The translations under genes were made by a program, and so were the position numbers. A DNA stretch of 12,610 nt from Dissophora ornata (taxonomy: Eukaryota > Mortierellomycota > Mortierellomycetes > Mortierellales > Mortierellaceae): assembly GCA_025201705.1 (NCBI GenBank), contig MU616887.1, positions 1 to 12,610 on the forward strand. The letters run 5' to 3'. Shown here one piece after another: positions 1-8,304 of the stretch. Position 1 is the stretch's first letter, and every line of letters begins with the position of its first letter. Under the pieces are notes generated by a model that had not been told where the DNA came from, did not search any database, and was given only the letters and a program-made list of their open reading frames with translations.

Positions 1-407
1 TTACGGTTGGGCAAACCCCACAACAAACAACAAAAACGCCAAAAGGAAACGCGTTCGTCTCCTTTTTCCCATGACTGTAACGGTTTTTTTTCTTCTCTCT
101 CTCTCTCATTCTTTTTAGACGCGGAGGAAGGTTGAACGGGGGAGGAAAGTGTGCGGATGGAGAGAAGAATGTTTGTGGATATCTCTTCACTTCCATGTTC
201 ACCATCAGCACTTTATCAAGAAAGACAAACGAACACGAGGCTCGACGCGAATAGGGTGGGCGAATAGAATCTCGGCTCCTCATAAAGTCATCATTATTAC
301 GCCCCATCGAGACAAACCGGAGTCAAAGTTAACCACACACACACTCGCTCTCCCTCACTCGCATGTCACAAAAAGGTGCAGTGGTTTGTATGTAGAACAG
401 AACATAC
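1..407 (-). other. Intron and unresolved downstream part of the TspO-like gene
   Basis: A GTATGT donor on the minus strand at 402-407 directly follows the last recognisable codon of the TspO-like exon (TGG, ending at 408). Reading on down to position 1, I find no acceptor that restores a membrane-protein reading frame, so the next exon is probably outside the window or too short to see. On the plus strand the stretch has a (CT)n run around 91-106 followed by a TTTTTAG, which resembles an acceptor by itself but has no exon to go with it. Nothing else is supported here. Confidence 0.4.
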
Positions 408-701
408 CCAGAGAGCAAACCAGATAGCATTAAAGATCGAGGCGACGACAAAGTGCCAGCCAGCAGCCAAGAAGACCTTGTCGGTGAACCACTGGAAGAC
501 GACCATTCCTCCGAGGAGGAAATGGATCACGCTCCAAATGTAGAGAGTGAATGAGGCAGGGGTGATGTACGACTGGTGCTCATTAGGCGTCTCCGATCCC
601 TTGTCGCCTCCGAGCGTGGTGTACAAGGTGCCCGACAACAAGGTCGCGTAGACGAGGATGTTGGCGACCTTGGAGGGCCAGTGGTGGAACTGAATAGCCA
701 T
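408..701 (-). CDS. TspO/MBR-like (tryptophan-rich sensory protein-like) membrane protein, first exon, partial
   Basis: This is a 98-codon first exon starting at the ATG at 701-699 and ending exactly at a GTATGT donor, in phase 0. The N-terminus (MAIQFHHWPSKVANI) leads into hydrophobic segments at about residues 12-28, 48-68 and 75-98. The most telling stretch is YITPASFTLYIWSVIHFLL (residues about 45-63), which fits the PA-x-F-T-x-x-I-W pattern of bacterial and fungal TspO-related proteins, followed by a later N-A-I-W-F-A-L-W. That family consists of small proteins with about five membrane spans; some members bind porphyrins, but function here is unknown. The end of the protein is missing at the left window edge. 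The open frame continues upstream of this ATG to 830, but that part is translated pyrimidine-rich leader (a run of Phe codons) and is not believed. Family-level assignment is by pattern recognition only. Confidence 0.55.
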
Positions 702-1071
702 TTGGAGATGGAAGTGTTTTTTGGGGAGAGGGATGGAGAGAGGGTGGGAGGTGGAAGGAGAAAAAAAGAAGAAAAAAAAAAAAAACCAGAGCAGAGCAGA
801 GCAGATTATGAAATAGTCGTTGTACACCACGCTGCGTTTGCATGAATGAGTTTCTTTTCGTGCTGTATTACATAGCAGAAAAGGCTCTCACTTTCTTTTT
901 TTTTTCCCCCTCTTTGCGTCATGCAGCAGGAATAAAGTACTGGCGCGCAATTGTATTCAACCCTGGATGGACGCTATCCCTCACTCTTGCGCGACAAGCT
1001 GACGGTGTGCCTTCGCGCAAACGTGGCTACATCGACATGTGTTGCTTAGATCCCAACAATCCCAACAACGC
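702..1071 (-). promoter_or_regulatory. Intergenic region: leader and promoter of the TspO-like gene
   Basis: This region of about 370 bp separates the end of the TopBP1-like gene from the start codon of the TspO-like gene; both are transcribed leftwards. Next to the ATG the minus strand is a long pyrimidine tract (roughly 702-800) containing a T-run and three tandem copies of a GCTCT pentamer (plus-strand gagcagagcagagcag, about 787-802). Pyrimidine-rich leaders are common before fungal start codons. A second T-run lies on the plus strand at about 895-905. I see no convincing TATA box or other defined element. Confidence 0.35.
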
Positions 1072-1077
1072 TTTATT
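1072..1077 (-). terminator. Polyadenylation signal AATAAA of the TopBP1-like gene
   Basis: The plus strand reads TTTATT here, giving AATAAA on the gene strand. It overlaps the TAA stop (1075-1073) reached if the last exon is read without a further intron. A signal overlapping the stop would leave almost no 3' UTR, which argues that the true stop may lie earlier; see the note on the C-terminus in the TopBP1 entry. Confidence 0.45.
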
Positions 1078-4000
1078 TCGTGAACATGTCAACGTGGGGG
1101 GGGGGAAAGGGGGTATATGTGTTTAAATTATCAGAGGGATAAAACCATGGTACATTAGAAGGACACGCAAAAGCAAAACAAAGCTTCATGAACTGTATGC
1201 CCCGATGATCACAAAACGAACTAAAACAATAATAACAACAATTACTTCTAAACATGGACCCGATACGGCCGTCATCTACAAACGCGCCTTGCTCTGCTGA
1301 CGCAAACATAAAGCCCTTGTTCACAATCACGGCCTTGCACGCCTTCGCGACCACCAGCTTGGCTGTCCTGGGCGGGTTATTTCCATTCGTGATCAGGTGC
1401 GTGCACCTTTGCTGCCATTCCTCCTGGTCGTCGCTCTTGTCCTCCAGTACAGTTCCACCAAGTTGAGCAATCGTCTTCTTGAACAGCGCGCGGTCCGCAA
1501 TTGATATCCCTGTCAGCAGGAAATTATAGCTCTGGCCCCTCTGCGACTCCATATCTAATTCCCCATAAAAACAAAACGCGTCATTAGCCCACGATTGAAA
1601 AAGCTGCTCATGCCATGTTGCAAAACACACAAATATCGCGCTATGAGCTTGTCTGACAAACCTCGAGCAAGGGCCCCAAGACGCCCGTCTTCCAAGCTTG
1701 ATTCTGATATCACTGGCTTCACGGTCTTGAATCCAAGCGATTCCAACAACGCCCTCTTCTTCTCTCTTCCCTCTACATCCACCCAATACACCGCATTTTC
1801 TCCGTATGGCTCGGCCGACGTGTCAAAGTAGTTCTCTGGGATGCTGGAGCCGTCGTTTGATTCATCAGGTGTCTATTATAGCACCCGCAAATAGAAGCAG
1901 AGTAAAACTCACGATCAATAAAAATCCATCGACTAGTGCGACTTGACATCTTGCATGTAGCTATAATCAAAGATTTGCATACCTCGCATGTCGCTGAAGT
2001 GTCCATGTCGGTCGCCGACAGCGATACCCCTTCTACAGCTGCTGCAGCTCTCCGTCGCTTACGCCCTGTGGCGTTACGTGCTACAGGAATCAACGGCACC
2101 GGCTGCCATATACCAAAGTTGTCTGAATGACCGCCTTCTTCGTGTTGCAATGCATGTATATCTGCCATGCTCGCGTACGACATATCCATGGTGGTGTTTG
2201 CGGAAGATATTACTACCGAGGTAGATGTAGAGTCGGGTCCAAAAATTGCACTCATCACGCCTGCAGCCGTCCCTTGGAATGTTAGTGTTGGGCTCGGCTG
2301 TCCTGAACCCTGGCGATGAGGTTGGTATCCAGCAGTAGCAGATCGACCGAATCCTACTGAGGGCGTTCTCTTTCGTCCACCCGTTCCAACCCTGCCTGGT
2401 GCGCGCAGGGACGGCGACGAAGCCCGCTTTGGGAGCACCGCCAGTGTAGGTCGTTCATGTGTGGTATGCGTGGTTGTGAGGGTGAGGTGTTTGTCATCAT
2501 ATGTCTCTGGGTGCTCGCGCTCGTTCGCTCGAAGTCTTGTTTCCTTGCACTTGTACAGCCACGTCGGCGAGACAATATACAAGCCGTCCCGCTTGGCAGC
2601 TCGTAGATCCCGCTTCGCGTCCTGCGTTGCTTTGCCCTTGTGAATAAAATGCGTTGCCGACGTATGATATGATGTATGTAGGCGTGCTCCCATTTGAACT
2701 ATCATATCCTGCATCTCCCCATGATCACCAATGACACGACTTGGCAAACAGACAGCGAGGTCGTCCAAGGGTGTGTCGGATGGTACTGGTTGTTGGGTAG
2801 GCGCCGATTGAAGCGTGTTTATAGAGTTGTTGCTTGAACCCCAAGTACTCTCGTTGTCATGGCGATCAACCGATGACTGTGTTCGACTCGAGCTTTTGTT
2901 GCTGTATTGGCTTTCAGGAATGACGGATGGGTCTTCGTTCAGCAGAAACCCTTTGAAAGGCAACCGTTTCCCCTGTTGCATGTATCATTTACTTCTTTAG
3001 TTGCTTGCTTTGCGTCTCCATAGAGGCAATTAATCCGTATTCTCGTGGTCAAGATTGCTTACCTCTTCGATGCATAGCCTAAGCCAGTCCATTCTCACAA
3101 CAGGCCGACCACTCTTGGCCATGAACTCGTATTTAGGTCCTGTAGGATAGTCCGAAATGAGCAGATTGGTGTTGGTTGTATGCAATCTGTCATAGAAAGT
3201 GGCTCCCAGGATTTTGATGGCACGCCCTATTTGTGTGTATTCGACTTCCTTCATGGCCATAGAACTCAACGATATACTCAAGTCCTGGAACCCTATTCAT
3301 GACAAGATTGGAATTTTCAGTAACAGTTCTGTGAGGCATCGTGCTTTTTTTTTTTTTTAAACAGCATATATATTTACCTTCGATCGGGATAGCTTTCATG
3401 GGCTTGTACAGAAAGTGGTCTTTCCTGGAAATCACTTTTCCCTCAATGATCGATCTCTCAAACCAACAACTGGTCAAAACCGCCCCTTTCAGATCTTTGA
3501 CTTTATCCCAAGGCCTATTCCGTGTTCCATACACAAGAAAGTTGTCAGTCGCGCTATCAGACCCAACCTCACCATTGTACAATAGAGCAAACAATTTTGA
3601 TTCCTTACATTGACAGTGGAACTATCGTCTTGAGATGAGCCTCTGCCGGCAGAGTCTCTGTTTCGTCAATATAGGTGCCGCCGCAAGCAATAGTCTGCTT
3701 CCGGATCGTCTTGGCGACTTCTTTCTTGCATCCATGCGAGGTGATGTAAAGTCCCAGAAAAATATTCGACGACAGTGCCTCATCTTCCTCCTCCTCCTCG
3801 TCCAAACGCATCTCATCTGCCCTGACGGTCAGCGAGCTATCTTGGGTCTGCTGAAGTTGTTGTGTCGAGTTCATGGAAAGGTCGCCCAGAGCTTCGGACA
3901 AAATTCCTGATGCTGTCCTTGGGTGCACCCCGCGGGCTGCTCGTGGTGATTGATTACTTGGCGGTGAGACAGGTGTTTTATCTGATGGGGGAGAAGTTGG

Positions 4001-5990
4001 GCTTTCATTATCTCTGTAGCCTTGAAAAGTGATGCGATCTATCTGGGATCCTCCCCGATTTCCTGCATTTGGAACAACATCAGAGGCATCAGGAGCCCTG
4101 GATTTGGATCGCACGGTGGCCTTGTTACTTGGCTTCACCGCTAACTTGCCGCCCGTATCCCGAGAACCCATGATAGGGTCTGTGGTCCAAGTGGTCGCTC
4201 CTTCAAACCGCACTGGCTTGGGCTGGCCGTCATCTGTCCGTGTTGGAAACGGAACGACAAAGTCTGTTTCTGGAAGAGCCTTGCTCTCGCGGTGTGAAAG
4301 TCGTAGCCACTGCTGGTTGACGATGTATGGCAGATCCCCGTCGTGGTTGAATAATGTGATAGTGCTGAGGTTACCAGTTCCGAATTACGGTAACGTTTAT
4401 GATTAGCGAAATTATTCAGCATTTAAGAGTCGATCCAGACCCGCAACGAAGCTCACCTTGATTCCAGCTTGTTGGATGGCACAAGGACATGGGTGACTTC
4501 CAGTGAGTCGTAATCTGTGATGTGGATCCCTCCAGCAATGCGAATCATTTTTTTTAGGCGGGTTGCCTGTGCAGCCGGAAACGACTTGCACAGATAAATT
4601 TGACATGCCTCCAGATACATCTGATCGGGTGCGACGAGTGGCTTCTCATCCTCCTTTTCATCCTCCTGGTTTGATCTCTTCCGCATTTCTGCTGAATCCT
4701 TGCTACGGGTCGATTTTGCAAGACCTATGTAAGTGTATACACTGCTGTGAATATTCAAGATCCTTAGGCTACCACCATCTCCTATATTCCTGTAAGCATT
4801 CGCAGCCATGGATTTAATTATACCTTGAGCTGTAACTGAGTATTTCGTTTCGTCCGCAAGCTCTACAAAGTCCATTGGCATTGGTTTGTTAGCGACTTTG
4901 TGTTTTCGTCAAATCTCATGGTGACATGTATGCATAACCCCTATACCAGCCTGTCTTCTTACCAAGCGTCGACATTGTGTCCCGAAGCCACTGTCGCGGG
5001 ACGCATTTGATACCCCACTGTAGCGCCGATGTGTACTTCTCGCCGGATGGGTGGTCGCAGATCAGATGTGTCGTGACGCTTTTCAGCAGATCACTGGTGT
5101 ATTTTCCTCCGTACTGGATCGTGTCCCTTTGTATCGCCAGCCGTTGGTCTGAAAGTAGGAAAGTTCGGTCAATTCGGCTTCTTCTTGGGATGCCACAGAC
5201 TTGGACCCGTTCATGTAACGCTGCATGGCCATATTACACAATCGTACCTGCTGGAAATCCTGTAACACATATGCTGCACCCTTTCAACGGTCCCAGCGAA
5301 AACTCCTCTACGGCCTGGACCAAATGCGAAAATGAGTTTCCTGGGTTTAGGTTCTCAAACAACTCCTGAAGTCAACTGCTGCACTCTTTACCTTTTGGAT
5401 ATCGACGTTTTGTCCATTGGCCCATCGATCATGTATGTGCTCCAGCCAAGCAGGGTCCAGTACCGGGATTCTCAGACCAAACGCAACCTGATATTATTGA
5501 AGGGGGGCGGGGAGCCAGTAGTATAACGTGAGAGTATGATCGCATGATGTAGTGCACACTGGCACTCGTCTCCCTCCTGAAGTGAATTCTCGATGTCGCT
5601 CCTGAGCGACGACGTTACCCTGTACTTGTCGGAGCCAACTTTGCTTGCAAGCAAATGAGTGATATCCTCTGTCAGATCAACATTGACCTTTCCACCCATT
5701 GCCCGAATTTTCTTATTAACGAGCTCCTAGGATAGATGGGATCAAGAAAATGTTAGCCCTCGAACCGAGACCTCGGACAGACAGCGCACATTTTTATAAT
5801 GCAGACATGTTTTTTTTCTTCTTCTTATTGAAGTGATCTGATTTACCCGTTCTTTGATCGACAATCCTGTGTAGCTAATGACCGCCCTAGAAAGAGGTTG
5901 TTTCGACAGAGAGTCTAAATCTCGTTGATCGTCTGATCCTGGCGAGGACTGCCTGATGTCTTTTTTCTTTGGATGAGATTGCCGAAACAT
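1073..5990 (-). CDS. TOPBP1: TopBP1/Dpb11/Rad4(Cut5)-type scaffold with seven BRCT domains, multi-exon
   Basis: This family bridges CDK-phosphorylated initiation factors in the nucleus and activates the ATR/Mec1 checkpoint kinase. Exons inferred on the minus strand: 5990-5847, 5726-5619, 5487-5392, 5314-5248, 5148-4963, 4862-4457 (or 4862-4824 plus 4724-4457), 4364-3609, 3514-3378, 3292-3063, 2972-1983, 1872-1662, 1554-1073. All joins keep phase. The protein is about 1,237 aa (1,270 if the 99-nt segment at 4725-4823 is kept). BRCT domains lie at about residues 32-115, 124-201, 250-342, 502-598, 601-690, 746-840 and 1086-1173. The first six keep the conserved Trp (PAWLEH, RQWLRD, QQWLRL, SCWFER, MDWLRL, PTWLYK); the last lacks it. 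Thr plus Lys-Tyr phosphopeptide signatures occur in BRCT1 (SYTG, DKYR) and BRCT2 (CVTG, EKYT), and a Ser/Lys-Tyr pair in BRCT5. Linkers hold SP/TP sites, an acidic run and a basic GRKRRR. The start is the first in-frame ATG after a stop. The C-terminus is uncertain: a 46-nt intron (1221-1266) would instead end the protein at 1186, at about 1,184 aa. Confidence 0.88.
4725..4823 (-). other. Ambiguous 99-nt segment: in-frame intron or 33 coding residues
   Basis: The segment begins GTATAA and ends ACATAG on the gene strand, is exactly 99 nt, contains no in-frame stop, and lies just after BRCT2. Removing it joins a Gly codon cleanly (G|GT) and leaves the frame unchanged; keeping it adds 33 residues. 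It is more AT-rich than its flanks and has a CTTAC that could serve as a branch site, so I favour an intron, but the donor is weak. It lies in a linker, so either version would keep all BRCT domains. Confidence 0.5.
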
Positions 5991-6390
5991 TGTGCACGCG
6001 CTCTCGAAACGGTATTGAGTTTGTGAGAATATAAACACATGCGTCCCCCACGGTGTACGTTTGTGTGTTGCTATTATTGTCAGCTACTGATGACTCAAAA
6101 AAAGGAAGGAGTGTAGGACGTGACACTGGTTGGAGGGGAGTTTGTTGTTTTAACCCAGAGTGGGGAGAGAGAGAGATTGTTCAAGATCGTTGAGCAATGG
6201 AAGCAGCAGCAACACACAGACAGACAAACAGCGACACGCGCTTCGCAGCACAAATACAGGCAAGTAAATACATGGACTGCCATGTTTTTAATTTAAACTT
6301 CCTAGCAGACTCAATGGATGCACCGAGCTTGAATACGACCCTGGACAATAGGGGTGGGCTGTGCCCTCACGACAATGACGCTGCACAGCG
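5991..6390 (-). promoter_or_regulatory. Upstream region of the TopBP1-like gene
   Basis: This is about 400 bp between the TopBP1-like start codon and the nearest upstream coding remnant. A perfect TGACTCA (6091-6097), the core recognised by fungal Gcn4/AP-1-type bZIP factors, sits about 100 bp before the start. An upstream ATG on the gene strand (around 6039-6037) opens a short frame that overlaps the main start and ends within exon 1; if it is in the transcript it would act as an upstream ORF. I see no MCB box (ACGCGT) although the gene has a cell-cycle role, and no clear TATA box. Confidence 0.3.
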
Positions 6391-6808
6391 CTACATATGT
6401 CCTGGTCCCTGCTGCTCGTTATTCCAAGGTTCGTCTACAATAGAGAGCAGAAGGATATCTGAGTAAAAGCACCTGGTTATAATGTCATTGCGTATATGCC
6501 ACCAGTTTAACTCACCGCCAGCATACAATATCTTGAACTCATCATTTTTAGAAAACGATGTGCCATGATATTGTGCAGCTCACGGAAAAGATGGACGTTT
6601 GCTTCCACCAGAAACTTGGGTGCTGCAGGATTCCAGATATGCATGCTCTCTACAATGAACCAATCTTCCTTTCTCACGATATTCCTTGCCACAAGATCCA
6701 GCTTGCGGCCGATGCGCTGTCTAGAAAGGCATCCTCCTCGGTTTTCCTAGACTTATTTCTCCTGATCTTTGATTCAAGACCAAGCTTTTGTCCATCTCCG
6801 AGAGGTCG
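6391..6808 (-). pseudogene. Decayed gene fragment, uncharacterised fungal protein, frameshifted
   Basis: Three pieces of protein-like sequence follow each other on the minus strand in different frames. Piece A (about 6808-6710) ends near TEEDAFLDSASA. Piece B (6722-6549) contains RQRIGRKLDLVARN, EDWFIVESMHIWNPAAPKFL and HLFRELHNIM. Piece C (about 6549-6516) contains NDEFKILYAG. Piece C ends at a good GTGAGT donor; a 57-nt intron (6459-6515) with a CTCAG acceptor joins it in phase to DILLLSIVDEPWNNEQQGPG and a stop at 6393-6391. The A-to-B and B-to-C changes of frame have no splice sites, so they look like indels; B-to-C falls in a run of T and A. I do not know the function of this family; it resembles uncharacterised proteins of Mucoromycota. 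No start codon is identified. It lies upstream of the TopBP1-like gene in the same orientation. Sequencing error in homopolymers is an alternative explanation. Confidence 0.5.
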
Positions 6809-6988
6809 CTTACAGTGAAGGGCGAAATGGAAGAGAATTGTCTACTGCTTCATAGTAACCTCGCCTTATTGCTTATCTGGCCGCGCCTCTGTTAATCGCA
6901 CCATCCTGTACAATAAACGGCGCTCGTTCCTGGCCCTGTAATGAAGATACACAAAGAGAAGATGCAATGCTGTTATTCAAGAGACCTC

Positions 6989-6989
<1 letters not shown>
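6809..6989. other. Non-coding stretch left of the poly(A) run
   Basis: No supported gene. On the plus strand an AATAAA occurs at 6912-6917, about 75 bp before the poly(A) run. The minus strand stays open in one frame from the T-run down to about 6873 but the product is low-complexity poly-Phe followed by an unremarkable stretch, so it is not called. Confidence 0.3.

Positions 6990-7067
<78 letters not shown>
6990..7067 (+). repeat. Uninterrupted poly(A) tract, 78 nt
   Basis: Positions 6990-7067 are A without a single interruption. It could be the tail of a retroposed copy inserted on the plus strand (an AATAAA lies 75 bp upstream), or a slippage-generated homopolymer. I could not find a matching target-site duplication around it. 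The exact length is likely to be unreliable in the assembly. Confidence 0.9.
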
Positions 7068-7070
<3 letters not shown>

Positions 7071-7332
7071 AAGAAATGGGCAAGTTCGGAAAGCAGGCAA
7101 CGTGGAGTGTGAGAAAATAGAGTAATGAACATGGGTTTTGAAGGACCCAGAATGGCTGTCTCTTGTAATTAACGCATTAATGAGAGAACGATGAAGAGAA
7201 CAGTGTCGCGCCCATCAATGCAAATTAGCCGATTCCCCTACATGAAGGCGGACATTATCATCGAGGACGCAACTCGTTCTCCTTTTAGGAGACTGACGAG
7301 AATCATCACCATTACCTTTGTCGTAAGTTGTA
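7068..7332 (+). other. Sequence between the poly(A) run and the decayed region
   Basis: An ATG at 7191 opens a 90-residue plus-strand frame (to 7463) that overlaps the start of the decayed region in another frame. A strong GTAAGT donor-like site sits at 7323-7328. The translated sequence matches nothing I recognise, and I do not call it a gene. Confidence 0.25.
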
Positions 7333-8270
7333 TCCGAAAACTATGCTGTGGGGGACAGAGAATCAGTGAGCGTGAGGATATTGAATTACGGCTCAAATGG
7401 CAAGCGCAACCATCAGTTTGCGATCTTGAGCGACAGTGCCGATCGCTTATTCTTGCCTTCTGAACAAAAACGAGGGCTGGGTCTTTGTTGAGAACTGACC
7501 GAGTCCCACGACCTTGTTGGCGTCTTCCCTCCGTTGGCCGATATTTCCTCCAATGACCTCAGTAGGCGGTTCGCTGTCGCAGTATACTCGGCGTCACTCG
7601 TACCCTCCACCTTCCCCAGAGCGGGCGCCCACATCCCAACCCGTCGTTCCTGGCTCTGAGCAGCTTGTCCCTGTTGAGTTCATTGGGATCTCCATGCCGT
7701 CAACACTGTATCACCGAAACCTAGTTACCGCCGAACGGGACGCCGCAAGGTTCCCCGCTGGGACCGTACCATCACACATTCCACTGCTTAACGCACGACT
7801 GGCCAAGCTCTTCAGCCAGTCCGTCGCCATAGAAAATTCCCTAGAGCGACACCGGCACACGCCCGACCGAGCATTTGTTGACTCCGCCAGAGCCGAGATC
7901 CTTGCAGAGAGCCGGCGGATCCGCTCCAAGTCGATCCTACTAGAACACATAGCCTTCTTCAAGTCCCGGGCCTCGGTCGCTACATTAAACACACAAGTTT
8001 ATCATATTTTAGTTCGTGATATCACTGCAATGTTATGGAAGGAATACGATTACACATATGATTGCAACGCGCCTTTCCACAGAATCTAGAGGTGCTCCAA
8101 CCCATCGCACTATCAGAAGAGGAGGTACAAGGGCCATGGCGTTGGATTTCTCTGTTGCGAAGGGCATGATCAAGATCGACGAAAGCAAGGCACGCGCTGA
8201 TTTTCTACAGCGGTATCCCCTGTTTTTCGTACGCATGTGTCCCTTGCCGTCTTTATTTGTCATTCTATAA
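7333..8270 (+). pseudogene. Decayed multi-frame coding region of unknown family
   Basis: Protein-like sequence on the plus strand changes frame several times. Frame 1 from 7333 carries RILNYGSNGKRNHQFAIL and ADRLFLPSEQ, hits a TGA near 7486, and resumes in the same frame with LTESHDLVGVFPPLADIS and DLSRRFAVAVYS (7495 to about 7610). Between them frame 2 reads NEGWVFVEN (7469-7495). From about 7553 a different frame stays open: ATG at 7553, Pro-rich start, then LVPVEFIGISMPSTLYHRN, NARLAKLFSQSVAIENSLER and RIRSKSILLEHIAFFKSRA, mostly predicted helix. A possible 74-nt intron (8016-8089) would join this to VLQPIALSEEEVQGPWRW and a stop at 8169, while yet another frame gives KIDESKARADFLQRYPLFF after it. 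One reading is a real gene with ATG at 7553 and stop at 8169 (about 180 aa); I favour a frameshifted remnant. Function not recognised. Confidence 0.45.
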
Positions 8271-8304
8271 TGTAGTTCATAGAGTGTTAAATATTCCACT
8301 GTTA

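Noticed and set aside
96..118. Plus-strand acceptor-like pyrimidine tract ending TTTTTAG
   Set aside because: No coding exon follows it, and the pyrimidine tract is a simple CT repeat.
1913..1960. A 48-nt exon of the TopBP1-like gene flanked by introns of 22 and 40 nt (or 67 and 40 nt)
   Set aside because: Phase fits, but a single 110-nt intron (1873-1982) with a strong GAG|GTATGC donor and TAG acceptor also keeps the frame and has a normal length.
5366..5391. A 26-nt intron in BRCT1-2 of the TopBP1-like gene
   Set aside because: Too short for a spliceosomal intron; the acceptor at 5315-5316 gives a 77-nt intron and the correct BRCT2 start.
5887..6126. Open frame overlapping exon 1 of the TopBP1-like gene, read from 6126
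   Set aside because: It begins with GTG and not ATG, and does not match the start of any TopBP1 relative; the other frame leads directly into BRCT1.
6197..6466. Plus-strand ORF starting ATGGAAGCAGCAGC
   Set aside because: It runs antisense across the last exon of the minus-strand remnant and has no recognisable features; probably a chance open frame.
6820..7080. Intact LINE or SINE ending in the poly(A) run
   Set aside because: No reverse-transcriptase sequence, promoter box or target-site duplication could be seen next to the A run.
6873..7100. Minus-strand ORF containing a long poly-Phe stretch
   Set aside because: The frame is open only because the poly(A) run has no stop codons on its complement.
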